Shown: piece after piece, positions 26,389-34,857 of the stretch
How the letters are laid out: every line of letters starts with the position of its first letter
Position numbering within the stretch: the first letter of the stretch is position 1
NCBI GenBank assembly: GCA_964472545.1
Contig: CAYYNP010000017.1
Coordinates: 1 to 64,000, forward strand
Origin: CAYYNP01 sp964472545
Lineage (GTDB): Bacteria; Planctomycetota; Planctomycetia; Pirellulales; Thermoguttaceae
Direction: 5' to 3'
DNA length: 64,000 nt
Made by a program: the position numbers and the translations under genes
Notes under the pieces: generated by a model
Told to the model about the DNA's origin: nothing
What the model saw: only the letters and a program-made list of their open reading frames with translations
Database searches by the model: none

Positions 26389-28104
26389 ATGTCACAAATC
26401 AAGCTAGACCACGCCGCCGGGCTGACGCCGCTGGAATCCGGACTGCTCGACGCGGGCCTGTTCCGCGGCAAGTCGATGCCGGCGGAATCGTTCGACGATC
26501 ATCTGCAGCGCGCCGGCAGCCGCGCCGACGAAGCGGCCGCCGCCGATCCGATCGAACCGGCCGAAAACCAATCTCCGAATACGCAAGCGGCGGCCGACGA
26601 CCGGCGAGACGACCGCCGAGACGACGTCCCCGAAGACTCCTCGGCCGATGACGCTCCACGTGCCGACGATGCCCCGCAAGCCGACGACGCACGGGGCGAC
26701 GATGCCCAGCCGGCAGAAACCGGCGAAGAGGCCGACGAGCAGGAGTCGGCCGACGGCGCCGAGACGGCATCGGAGGAAACGGCCGAGGAAGAAGCCGACG
26801 GCAAGCAGCAAACCGAACAGACCGAACTGATCGAAACCGTCATCGCGCCGGAACACGGAGCAGACTCGCTACCCACGAACACCACGCCCGACGCAACCGC
26901 AAACGTACCCAAAGAGGAGGCGAAGATCGAAGTTGCCGTACCGGCGGCCGACCAGACCGATGCCGTAAGCCCGGAGGCGGAGGGTGACGCGAATCAGAAC
27001 GCCTCGGACGAAGCACATCGAGTGCAGCAGGTCGCGGCCGAAGCCGTGACGGAAGAGCGGCCCGTCGAAGGGTCGACGAAGGTTGCCCCAAAGGCGGTCG
27101 AAACCGGCGCCGATCAGACACAACCGCAGGGCGACCCGGCCTCGAATACGCCAGATCGAGACAGCGACGGCGAGACCTTCCGCAGAGAGAACGCCGGCCA
27201 GATCGAACACGAACGGGACGCGGCGACCGAGCGCGACGCCGACCGCAATGAGCCCTCGGCCGACCAATCGACGCGGCGGCTGGCCGAACAATCGGCGAAA
27301 GCCGAACAAGCCACGCAGGCTGAACCAACGTTGGCCGCGCCTGAGTCACCGGCGCCGGCGCGGCGCCGCGGCAGCAAGGAGTCGGCAGCCAACGATCGCA
27401 CGGTCCGAGAGAATCCGCAGCAACCGGTACAGAATCCGACGCCCACGTCGCCGGTCGAGACGGCCGCGGCGCCGACGGTCTTTGCCGATCGCGCCGCCGC
27501 CAACGCCGAGAGTCCGGCAGAGATGGTGGAAACGGCGGCTGCAACGCCGGCGGGTACCGGCAGCGACAACCCGTCGAACGTTCCGCTGCGTGCATCGTCG
27601 GCAACGGCGGCGCGAGTCGAAACCTCCGGGCGCGCCGCGCAAACCACCGAGACCGGGCAGGTCGACCGGGAGCGATTCGTGCAGCGCGTGGCCAGGGCGT
27701 TTCGCACGATTGGCGGGCGCAACGGCACCGTGCGGCTGAAGCTCAGCCCTCCGGAACTCGGCTCGCTGCGACTGGAGATCACCGTCCGCAACGGGGTGAT
27801 GACCGCCCGGGTCGAGGCCGAGACGCCGACCGCCCGGAATCTGTTGCTGGACAATCTGCCCGCCCTCCGCGATCGGTTGGCCCAGCAAGACATCAAGATC
27901 GAGCAGTTCAACGTCGATCTGTCGGATCGCTCCGGCGGCGGGCTTCCCGAGCCGTCGGACGACTTCCCCGGATCGCAGGATCGCCAGAACCACGGGCAAT
28001 CCGCGCAAGGCGACGCGGAGGGCAATGCCGAAGCAGACACCCCGGAACAGACCGGCGCGCCGCGGCGGCCGGGTGAATCGACTCGCCTGAACGTGATCGT
28101 CTAG
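26389..28104 (+). CDS. fliK: Flagellar hook-length control protein FliK
   Basis: 571 residues from the ATG at 26389 (MSQIKLDHAAGLTPLESG). The first 430 residues are low-complexity, rich in Ala, Glu, Asp, Gln and Pro (ADDAPQADDARGDDAQPAE type), the expected exported ruler part. The C-terminal Flg_hook domain is clear: GRNGTVRLKLSPPELGSLRL, then EAETPTARNLLLDNLPALRD. FliK is exported during hook growth and switches FlhB from rod/hook to filament substrates. In this genome the partner FlhB has a changed cleavage motif (see flhB). Confidence 0.92.
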   Translation: MSQIKLDHAAGLTPLESGLLDAGLFRGKSMPAESFDDHLQRAGSRADEAAAADPIEPAENQSPNTQAAADDRRDDRRDDVPEDSSADDAPRADDAPQADDARGDDAQPAETGEEADEQESADGAETASEETAEEEADGKQQTEQTELIETVIAPEHGADSLPTNTTPDATANVPKEEAKIEVAVPAADQTDAVSPEAEGDANQNASDEAHRVQQVAAEAVTEERPVEGSTKVAPKAVETGADQTQPQGDPASNTPDRDSDGETFRRENAGQIEHERDAATERDADRNEPSADQSTRRLAEQSAKAEQATQAEPTLAAPESPAPARRRGSKESAANDRTVRENPQQPVQNPTPTSPVETAAAPTVFADRAAANAESPAEMVETAAATPAGTGSDNPSNVPLRASSATAARVETSGRAAQTTETGQVDRERFVQRVARAFRTIGGRNGTVRLKLSPPELGSLRLEITVRNGVMTARVEAETPTARNLLLDNLPALRDRLAQQDIKIEQFNVDLSDRSGGGLPEPSDDFPGSQDRQNHGQSAQGDAEGNAEADTPEQTGAPRRPGESTRLNVIV

Positions 28105-28117
28105 GAGCCGCCCCGGC

Positions 28118-28168
28118 CGGTGAAAGACAACGGCTCGGTGAAAGACAACGGCTCGGTGAAAGATAACA
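28118..28168. repeat. 18-bp tandem repeat before flgD
   Basis: Nearly three copies of CGGTGAAAGACAACGGCT (28118-28135, 28136-28153, 28154-28168 partial) in the fliK-flgD spacer. Unlike the other spacer arrays the unit is 18 bases. The last copy carries AAGGAA just before the flgD start. Confidence 0.85.
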
Positions 28169-28180
28169 AGGAACCACGGC

Positions 28181-28807
28181 ATGTCATCAGTACCCTCGCT
28201 CGGTCCGGTTGGTCAGAGCGGCCAACAGACGACCACCGGCCACGATGCCTTCCAGGAAGTCGACATGGACGACTTCCTGCGGATGATGATCGCCGAGTTG
28301 CAACACCAGGACCCGTTGAACCCGATGGACAACGCCCAGATCCTCCAACAGATCAGCCAGATTCGCGAGATCGAATCGAACGACAAGCTGACGACCACGT
28401 TGGAGGGAATCCTGCTCGGACAGAACGTGGCCACGGCGGCGGGCATGATCGGCCAGTGGGTGGCGACCGATCTGGACGGAGACAATCCGGCGGCCGGGCG
28501 CGTCGACCGGGTGGGGATCGACGGCGGAAAACGGATGGCCTACATCGACGGCCGCCCGCTGGCGATGGCCGACGTCGCGCACATCGTGCCGGAGGAACTC
28601 GGTCAGCAGTTGGCCGAAGCCATGACGATGATCGGACGGCGAGTCCAGGTCGACGAAGGCTCGGTACCTACGGGCCTCTCGCCGATCGGGCACGTGAGGA
28701 AGATCTCGATCGTCGACCAAACGGCCCGACTCCACATCGGCGATCAACTGAGGGACTTCTACACGGTGGCACCGGAAGAGATTCGGAAGGTTTTGGCGGA
28801 CGAATAG
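28181..28807 (+). CDS. flgD: Flagellar hook capping protein FlgD
   Basis: 208 residues. The conserved N-terminal block is DMDDFLRMMIAELQHQDPLNPMDNAQILQQISQIREIESN (about 26-66), the exported recognition region. A middle segment with the family's GQNVATAAGMIGQWV follows. The C-terminal half is divergent and longer than a minimal FlgD. FlgD caps the growing hook and guides FlgE polymerisation; flgE follows directly. Confidence 0.93.
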   Translation: MSSVPSLGPVGQSGQQTTTGHDAFQEVDMDDFLRMMIAELQHQDPLNPMDNAQILQQISQIREIESNDKLTTTLEGILLGQNVATAAGMIGQWVATDLDGDNPAAGRVDRVGIDGGKRMAYIDGRPLAMADVAHIVPEELGQQLAEAMTMIGRRVQVDEGSVPTGLSPIGHVRKISIVDQTARLHIGDQLRDFYTVAPEEIRKVLADE

Positions 28808-28882
28808 CATCGCGGCCCGCACCGCGGTTATTCAGATAGCGTAGTGAATCGAGCGCCACAGGCGCAGAAAAGGAGATATCCG

Positions 28883-31318
28883 ATGGGACTGGCATCTGCA
28901 CTCAGCACGGCGTTGACCGGTTTGACCGCCGCCGAAGCCACGATCGACGTGGTGGGCAACAACCTGGCGAACTCCAACACGGTGGGATTCAAGGCCTCGA
29001 CGGCCAGCTTCGCCACGCAGTTCCTGCAGACGCAGAGTTTGGGCTCTTCCCCCACTCCTACCGACGGCGGCACCAACCCCCGGCAGATCGGCTTAGGAAC
29101 GATGGTCGCCGACATCACGCCCAACTTCAACCAGGGCACCATCGAACTCAGTTCGAACCCTACGGACATGGCCATCCAGGGCGACGGGTTCTTCATCGTC
29201 GAAGGCGGCCAGGGTGAAGAACTCTACACCCGAAACGGCATCTTCAAGATGAACTCCGACAGCGAGATGGTGACCATCACCGGCAACCGTCTGTTGGGCT
29301 ACGGCGTCGACGAGGACTTCCAAATCCAGACCGGCACGCTGGAGCCGATCACGATCCCCGTGGGGTCGGCCGCGGTGGCCCAGGCAACCGCCAACGTCTA
29401 TCTCGAAGGCACGCTCTCACCCACCGGCAACGTGGCCGACACGGGCGAGATCATCCAGACGGCCGTTCTCGGCGACGCCACGTACGCGGCCCCGTCGAGT
29501 GCCGGCGTGTCGACGGCGCTGGCCCAAGTCGTCGACGTCTCCGCGACCACGCTAACCGCCGGTGCGTTCGGCGTTCCCGGCGTCGACGGCCTGACGACCA
29601 GCGGCGAGTACAAGTACCGGGTTGCCTTCTACGACCCGAATACGGATACCGAGGGCCTCATTTCGGCCGTCATGACGGACACGCTCGGCGCGGCCGAGAA
29701 CCAGATTACGCTGGCCGCTTTGCCGTCCGACGCGACCGCCACCTACACGCAGACGCGGATCTACCGCACCGTGGCCAACGACGACAGCACGTACTATCTG
29801 CTGACGACGGAACCGATGGGCACGGCAAACTACGTCGACCAGACGACCGACGCCGCCTTGGTGGCCGGCGACCAACTCGACGACAGCCTGCTCAGCGGCA
29901 GCTACAAGTACCGGGTGACGTTCTATAACTCGCTGACCGGCGTGGAGAGCCGCCCCACGGCGCCGATCGACGCCGGCGTGATCGACAACGGGCGGTTTCA
30001 GTTGATCGACCTGCCCACCGGCGATCCCCTCGAATGGATCGACCGGCGGATCTACCGCAATACCTCCACCAATCCAAATTCGTACTACCGCGTCGGCGAA
30101 ATCGTCGGCGACGTCACCACGGCGGGGTTGGTCTTCACCGATCACACCACCGACACGCAAATCGCCGCCGATCCGGTCACGCACACGGAATGCGATCTCG
30201 ACGGGCCGACCATCGGCAACAACACGCTGCTGACCGACGTGCTGCAGCGCACCGGCGACAACTACGATCAGGTGTTCGAAGAAGGCACCTTGAGCTTCGC
30301 CGCCAAGAAGGGCGGCCGCACGCTTTCGGCCAAGGAGTTCACCGTAACCGCCACCACCACCGTGCCGGACTTGATCGACTTCATGGAGCAGGCATTGGGG
30401 ATTCAGGAACCGACGCCGGACAACGGGATTCCCAACGACGTCAGCGGAGATCCGCCCGGCGGCACCATCAAAGACGGCCGCATGCGCTTCGTCGGCAACG
30501 GCGGAACCGAGAGCCGGATCGAAATCGGGCTCGGCGGCATGAAACTCACCGACGCCACCGGCACCGAAACGGTCGACATGCCTTTCTCGTCGGCGCAAAC
30601 GGCCGTCGGCGAAAGCGCCTCGGCCGACTTCCTGGTCTACGACACCCTGGGCATCCCGCTCTCGGTCCGCATCAGCGCCGTGCTGGAATCGCAAAGCAGC
30701 ACGGCGACCAATTACCGCTGGTTCGCCGATTGTTCGGAAAACGACCCCACCACCGGCTCGGCGATCGCCGTGGGGACCGGCGTGATCTCATTCGACGGAG
30801 AGGGCAACGTCACCTCGGCCAGCGAGGCGACCGTCTCGGTCAAACGCGAAACGGTTTCTTCGGCCACGCCGCTGGAATTCGAGTTGGACTTCTCCCAGCT
30901 TTCCGGACTCTCCACCGATAACAGCAATCTGGCCGTCTCGCGGCAGGACGGTTCCGGCCCGGGCGTGTTGACCAGCTTCATCGTGGGTGAAGACGGGGCC
31001 ATCAAGGGCGTCTTCAGCAACGGCGTTACCCGCGACCTGGGGCAACTCCGCCTGGCACGCTTCGGCAACGCGTCCGGCCTGGAGCAGCGGGGCGAGAACC
31101 TCTACTCGACCGGTGTGAATTCCGGACTGGCGGTGACCGGCAACCCCGGCGAGCAAGGCATCGGCACCATTATCTCCGGAGCCCAGGAACTTTCCAACAC
31201 CGACATCGGGGCCAACCTGATCGACTTGATTCTCGCCTCGACCATGTATCGGGGCAATACGCGCGTGATTACCACGTCGCAGCAGATGCTCGACGAACTG
31301 CTTTCGTTGAGAAGGTAG
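28883..31318 (+). CDS. flgE: Flagellar hook protein FlgE, enlarged
   Basis: 811 residues, about twice enteric FlgE. A strong AAAAGGAG site sets the ATG at 28883 (MGLASALSTALTGLTAAE); a longer frame upstream is not used. N-terminal rod motif VVGNNLANSNTVGFKAS (24-40) and GDGFFIVE near 100-107, C-terminal SNTDIGANLIDLILASTMYRGNTRVITT, all typical of FlgE. An insertion at about 239-430 holds two similar beta domains, each opening SGxYKYRVxFY and containing RIYR and a YY pair. They look like fibronectin-type repeats and would decorate the hook surface. Hook export and polymerisation regions are complete. Confidence 0.95.
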   Translation: MGLASALSTALTGLTAAEATIDVVGNNLANSNTVGFKASTASFATQFLQTQSLGSSPTPTDGGTNPRQIGLGTMVADITPNFNQGTIELSSNPTDMAIQGDGFFIVEGGQGEELYTRNGIFKMNSDSEMVTITGNRLLGYGVDEDFQIQTGTLEPITIPVGSAAVAQATANVYLEGTLSPTGNVADTGEIIQTAVLGDATYAAPSSAGVSTALAQVVDVSATTLTAGAFGVPGVDGLTTSGEYKYRVAFYDPNTDTEGLISAVMTDTLGAAENQITLAALPSDATATYTQTRIYRTVANDDSTYYLLTTEPMGTANYVDQTTDAALVAGDQLDDSLLSGSYKYRVTFYNSLTGVESRPTAPIDAGVIDNGRFQLIDLPTGDPLEWIDRRIYRNTSTNPNSYYRVGEIVGDVTTAGLVFTDHTTDTQIAADPVTHTECDLDGPTIGNNTLLTDVLQRTGDNYDQVFEEGTLSFAAKKGGRTLSAKEFTVTATTTVPDLIDFMEQALGIQEPTPDNGIPNDVSGDPPGGTIKDGRMRFVGNGGTESRIEIGLGGMKLTDATGTETVDMPFSSAQTAVGESASADFLVYDTLGIPLSVRISAVLESQSSTATNYRWFADCSENDPTTGSAIAVGTGVISFDGEGNVTSASEATVSVKRETVSSATPLEFELDFSQLSGLSTDNSNLAVSRQDGSGPGVLTSFIVGEDGAIKGVFSNGVTRDLGQLRLARFGNASGLEQRGENLYSTGVNSGLAVTGNPGEQGIGTIISGAQELSNTDIGANLIDLILASTMYRGNTRVITTSQQMLDELLSLRR

Positions 31319-31319
31319 A

Positions 31320-31368
31320 GCAGTAGGTAGTATGCAGTAGACAGTAGGCAGTATGAAGTGAGTAGTGG
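31320..31368. repeat. Heptamer array, GCAGTAG type, before flbD
   Basis: Seven in-phase units (GCAGTAG, GTAGTAT, GCAGTAG, ACAGTAG, GCAGTAT, GAAGTGA, GTAGTGG) filling the spacer between the flgE stop and the start of flbD. Same unit type as at 23634-23668 and 36733-36788. Confidence 0.85.
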
Positions 31369-31374
31369 ACGGTT

Positions 31375-31611
31375 ATGATCAAATTGACGCGGCTCGACGG
31401 GGAGCCATTTATCCTGAACGCAGACTTGATCCGGTACGTCGAGGCCCGGCCGGACACGTTCATTACGTTGACCACGGGCGACCGGATCGTGGTTGGCGAG
31501 TCGATGGACGAGGTGCTCCGCCGCGCCGTGACGTACCAGCAGGCGAAGCAGATGATCCCCTCGCCGCAGAGCCTCGCGGCGGCCGTCGGACCACGGAGTG
31601 AGGAAAGCTAG
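31375..31611 (+). CDS. flbD: FlbD/SwrD-family flagellar protein
   Basis: 78 residues: MIKLTRLDGEPFILNADLIRYVEARPDTF, then ITLTTGDRIVVGESMDEVLRR. This is the small FlbD family found between hook genes and motA in spirochetes, Firmicutes (SwrD) and others; SwrD raises flagellar torque. The position directly before motA is the usual one. The stop is three bases before the motA start. Confidence 0.92.
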   Translation: MIKLTRLDGEPFILNADLIRYVEARPDTFITLTTGDRIVVGESMDEVLRRAVTYQQAKQMIPSPQSLAAAVGPRSEES

Positions 31612-31614
31612 TCG

Positions 31615-32382
31615 ATGGACATCGCCACCATCATCGGCCTGTTGCTGGGGACCTGCCTGATCGTGATCTCGATCATGGTCAAGTCTCCGCTGGATGCCTT
31701 CTACGACACCTCGTCGGTGTTGGTAGTCATTGGCGGGTCGATTTCCGCGGTGCTGATCTGCTTTCCGTTGAAGAGCTTTCTGGGTACCTTCAAAGTGGCC
31801 AAGAACGTCTTCTTCAACAAGCAGCAAGATATTGCCGAGTTGATCGAACTGATCGTCTCGCTGGCCGAGACCGCCCGCCGCGACGGGCTCCTGGCCCTGG
31901 AAGGAAGACTCGAAGAGATCGACAACACGTTCGTGGTGTTGGGAATCCAGATGGCGGTCGACGGCACACGCCCGGAAGTCATCGAAGACATCATGCGGAC
32001 CGAAATGGACGCCGTGGCCACGCGGCACCGCAACGGCAAAGAGGTCGTCGCCCAGATGGGCCGTTTTGCGCCGGCGTTCGGCATGATCGGAACCTTGATG
32101 GGCCTGGTGATCATGCTCGGCGACATGAGCCCGGACACGATCGGAGCCGGCATGGCCGTGGCCCTGTTGACGACGCTTTACGGGGCCGTGTTCTCGAACC
32201 TGTTTCTGCTGCCCTTTGCCGAGAAGTTGGGGTTCATCGACAAACACGAATTGCTGGCCATGGAGATCATCGTCCGCGGCATCATGGGTATCCAATCCGG
32301 CGACAACCCGCGCGTAATCGAACAGAAGCTCAGCACGTTCATCCCGCCGAAGTCGAGGGCACACGCCCAGGAGGCGGCTTGA
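31615..32382 (+). CDS. motA: Flagellar stator protein MotA (PomA-like)
   Basis: 255 residues with four membrane helices: IIGLLLGTCLIVISIMV, TSSVLVVIGGSISAVLICF, then the conserved loop AVATRHRNGKEVVAQMGRFAPAFGMIGTLMGLVIML, and a last helix VALLTTLYGAVFSNLFLLPF. The ADxxxR-like GKEVVAQMGRFAPAFGM-GTLMG block is that of MotA/PomA. With MotB it forms the ion channel that turns the rotor. The opening (IATIIGLLLG) is more PomA- than enteric MotA-like; the coupling ion is not decided by sequence alone. Confidence 0.96.
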   Translation: MDIATIIGLLLGTCLIVISIMVKSPLDAFYDTSSVLVVIGGSISAVLICFPLKSFLGTFKVAKNVFFNKQQDIAELIELIVSLAETARRDGLLALEGRLEEIDNTFVVLGIQMAVDGTRPEVIEDIMRTEMDAVATRHRNGKEVVAQMGRFAPAFGMIGTLMGLVIMLGDMSPDTIGAGMAVALLTTLYGAVFSNLFLLPFAEKLGFIDKHELLAMEIIVRGIMGIQSGDNPRVIEQKLSTFIPPKSRAHAQEAA

Positions 32383-32386
32383 GCCG

Positions 32387-33265
32387 ATGCCCGACGCACC
32401 GCAAGAAGAAAAAGCCGAAATCCCCGAGTGGGTCGTCACCTTCGGCGACATGATGTCGCTGTTGCTGACGTTTTTCATCATGCTATTCTCCATGAGTGAA
32501 ATGAAAGAAGATCAACTTTACCAGGCGTATATGGACGCGTTGAACAAGCAATTCGGCTACGACAAAGCGACTATGGCATCGGTCCCCGGCGACGCCCAGC
32601 CGAAGAACTCCATCTTGGCCAAGCTCGCCAGCCTGGGTCGGGCCATGCGGGCCCATACGATGCGCGGAGGAAACAAGGTCAAAGCGCCGGTCGGCGAACA
32701 TCCGCGCGTTAGTGCGATCAGTCTCTCGCACAATCCGGCCAGGGGGTGCGTGATCGTGTTCGAGAAAGACTCCGCCGCATTGACCGATGCACACAAACAG
32801 AAACTCCGCGTTGCGGCCGGGCAAATCGGCGGCAAGCCGCAAAAGGTCCAAATCCGCGGCCATACGGTCAAGGGCCCCATGGCCCCCGGCGGCCCGGATC
32901 ATTGGGATCTTGCCTACAACCGGTGCAAAAGCACCATGCTGTTCCTCGTTGAAACCGGGATCGACCGCCGCAGGATCCATTTTGGCGTCTTTGCCGACAA
33001 CGAGCCGCAGACTACCGAGCCCGACCCGAAACGCCAGGCGCAAAACGCCCGCGTGGAGGTGATGGTGCTCCCGGAATACGTTAGCAAGGCGGTTGCCGGC
33101 GATTTGGCGACGCCTGCAAAGGGCGGTTCCACGCCGGGCGAACCCCCCGGGGCCGGAAAACATCCTAGAGTTGATAACAGAGGCGATCCGCTCCGCCCTA
33201 CTCCGTCTGCTCCCGAAAAGCCCGGGGAGACGGCGCCGGACGGAAATCCAGAGTCCCCCCGTTAG
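32387..33265 (+). CDS. motB: Flagellar stator protein MotB (PomB-like)
   Basis: 292 residues. N-terminal helix PEWVVTFGDMMSLLLTFFIML, with the ion-binding Asp21 in the place of E. coli Asp32. The C-terminal OmpA-like domain binds peptidoglycan: GCVIVFEKDSAALTD, VQIRGHTVKGP, NRCKSTMLFLVETGIDRRRI, QNARVEVMV. The tail after residue 240 is proline-rich and disordered. Follows motA with four bases between stop and start. It anchors the stator around the rotor. Confidence 0.95.
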   Translation: MPDAPQEEKAEIPEWVVTFGDMMSLLLTFFIMLFSMSEMKEDQLYQAYMDALNKQFGYDKATMASVPGDAQPKNSILAKLASLGRAMRAHTMRGGNKVKAPVGEHPRVSAISLSHNPARGCVIVFEKDSAALTDAHKQKLRVAAGQIGGKPQKVQIRGHTVKGPMAPGGPDHWDLAYNRCKSTMLFLVETGIDRRRIHFGVFADNEPQTTEPDPKRQAQNARVEVMVLPEYVSKAVAGDLATPAKGGSTPGEPPGAGKHPRVDNRGDPLRPTPSAPEKPGETAPDGNPESPR

Positions 33266-33275
33266 CAACCCGACC

Positions 33276-33842
33276 ATGGCCGAACAAACACCCAATCCGA
33301 TCGATCCATTCCCGGACGACGACGCGCCGATCCAAGGCGGGACGTCGCTGTTTGGGATGATCAAGATCCTGGCGTTCGTGGTAGGCGTGATCGCCGTGGA
33401 GCTGGCCGTGGTCTTCATGGTATGGCCCAGCGCCGCCGAGACGGCCGAGATGGCCCGAAGCAGCATGGGCGCGGACGCCGCAGAGGGAGGCGAGGAGGAG
33501 CCCGAAGACGTTCCGCTGGCCGATCAGACGGAAGTCGACTTGGGCGAATTCGTGGTGACTTCCTATCAACCGGTCTCCAATACGACGCTGCGGATCGACT
33601 TCCACCTCTACGGCACGGTGGCCAAGGACGACGAATCCGAGTTTCTCAACTTGATCGGAGGCAACTTGCAGCGGTTTCGCGCCGAGATCATCACCCTGGT
33701 CCGCAAGGCAGAAGTGGGCGACTTGATGGACCCGGAACTGGGGTTGCTCAAGCGGCAAGCCCTGAAAACAACCAACCGACTCCTCGGCAAGCCACTGCTG
33801 CAGGAGATCCTCTTTCCCGATTTCTCCTTCGTAGAGACTTAG
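33276..33842 (+). CDS. fliL: Flagellar basal body-associated protein FliL
   Basis: 188 residues from the ATG at 33276 (MAEQTPNPIDPFPDD); a longer frame overlapping motB is not used. One membrane helix at about 28-50 (MIKILAFVVGVIAVELAVVFMV), then a periplasmic FliL domain (VDLGEFVVTSYQPVSNTTLRIDFHL, LLKRQALKTTNRLLGKPLLQEILF). FliL rings surround the stator and steady it. Located next to motAB and fliN, a common arrangement. Confidence 0.88.
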   Translation: MAEQTPNPIDPFPDDDAPIQGGTSLFGMIKILAFVVGVIAVELAVVFMVWPSAAETAEMARSSMGADAAEGGEEEPEDVPLADQTEVDLGEFVVTSYQPVSNTTLRIDFHLYGTVAKDDESEFLNLIGGNLQRFRAEIITLVRKAEVGDLMDPELGLLKRQALKTTNRLLGKPLLQEILFPDFSFVET

Positions 33843-33872
33843 GGCCCAATACACCAGCAGGAACGGATTCCG

Positions 33873-34667
33873 ATGGCTGACGACAACCTGATGGATCAGA
33901 CCGAGATTGAGCGGTTGCTCAATCAGGCCGAGGACGAGGCCGGCGTGGAGTCCGGCGAGTCCTCCGCGGCCGCCAATCCGGCTGGCAATCCGGCCGACGC
34001 CACACCCGCCGCAGATCAGGGCGACGGGGGGCTGGGTCAGAGCGATATCGAATCCCTCCTAAACCAAGGGGCCGGCGATTCGCAAGGCGCCCCGGCGGCT
34101 GCGCCGACACAAGCGGCCGCCCCCTCAGACGCCACCGACGCCGACAAGCTGCTGGGCCAGAACGACATCGAGAAGCTGCTCGGTCAGGCCCAGTCGCCCG
34201 GTTCGGCGGCGCAGCCTCCGGCATCTGCACAGTCCGGGGCGCAGCCGGGACCGGTCCTCGGCGAGAGTGGAATCGCCCAGGGCGACGTCGAGTGCCTGCT
34301 GAGCCAGGCCGAGCGGGCCTTGGCGTCGGTCGAGGCGGCAGATACCGGCAACATGCCCGAGGGCGTCAGGTCGTTCGAATTCACCGAACTGGCCGGGGCG
34401 CCCGCGTCGACCGAAAACGCCACGATCGATCTGATTCGCGAGGTGGAGTTGGATCTGAAGATCGAGCTGGGGCGAACGCACATGTATCTCGAAGACGTGC
34501 TGAAGCTCCGCAAGGGCTCGGTCGTCCCGCTGGACAAGCTGGCCGGCGATCCGGTCGACATCTACGTCAATGGGCGGCTGATCGCCCGCGGCGAAGTGCT
34601 GGTGATGAACGACAATTTCTGCGTACGTGTGGCGGAGCTGCTCGCCGGAGTGAGTGCGTCGGCGTAG
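33873..34667 (+). CDS. fliN: Flagellar motor switch protein FliN with four FliM-like N-terminal motifs
   Basis: 264 residues; only the last 80 are the FliN SpoA domain (VELDLKIELGRTHMYLEDVL, GSVVPLDKLAGDPVDIYVNG, NFCVRVAELL). The long N-terminus is Ala/Pro/Gly-rich and holds four short motifs: DQTEIERLLNQ (8-18), GQSDIESLLNQ (55-65), GQNDIEKLLGQ (95-105) and AQGDVECLLSQ (135-145). Each resembles the LSQxEIDxLLN peptide at the N-terminus of FliM, which binds phosphorylated CheY, and the motif in this genome's FliM (SQGEVESLLN). FliY of Bacillus has one such motif; four is unusual. The protein would be in the C ring and might bind several CheY molecules. Confidence 0.93.
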   Translation: MADDNLMDQTEIERLLNQAEDEAGVESGESSAAANPAGNPADATPAADQGDGGLGQSDIESLLNQGAGDSQGAPAAAPTQAAAPSDATDADKLLGQNDIEKLLGQAQSPGSAAQPPASAQSGAQPGPVLGESGIAQGDVECLLSQAERALASVEAADTGNMPEGVRSFEFTELAGAPASTENATIDLIREVELDLKIELGRTHMYLEDVLKLRKGSVVPLDKLAGDPVDIYVNGRLIARGEVLVMNDNFCVRVAELLAGVSASA

Positions 34668-34857
34668 GTTCCCGCTCCACGAGAACGTAACGGCATACAC
34701 AAACAATCGAGGGTCGATGATGCGAGGAAACCCCGCTAGTAGATGTTGCCCGGCGAATGGTCCCGGGCACTATCACCCCGTATCTATATCGGCCAATAAT
34801 CGCGGGCGGCTTTAGCCGAAACCTGGCCGGATTCGGCCACGATGAGGAAGTGCACGG

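Noticed and set aside
28120..28839. Gene starting in the 18-bp repeat with MKDNGSVKDNGS
   Set aside because: It is out of frame with and overlaps flgD fully; its downstream composition is arginine/glycine-rich shadow sequence.
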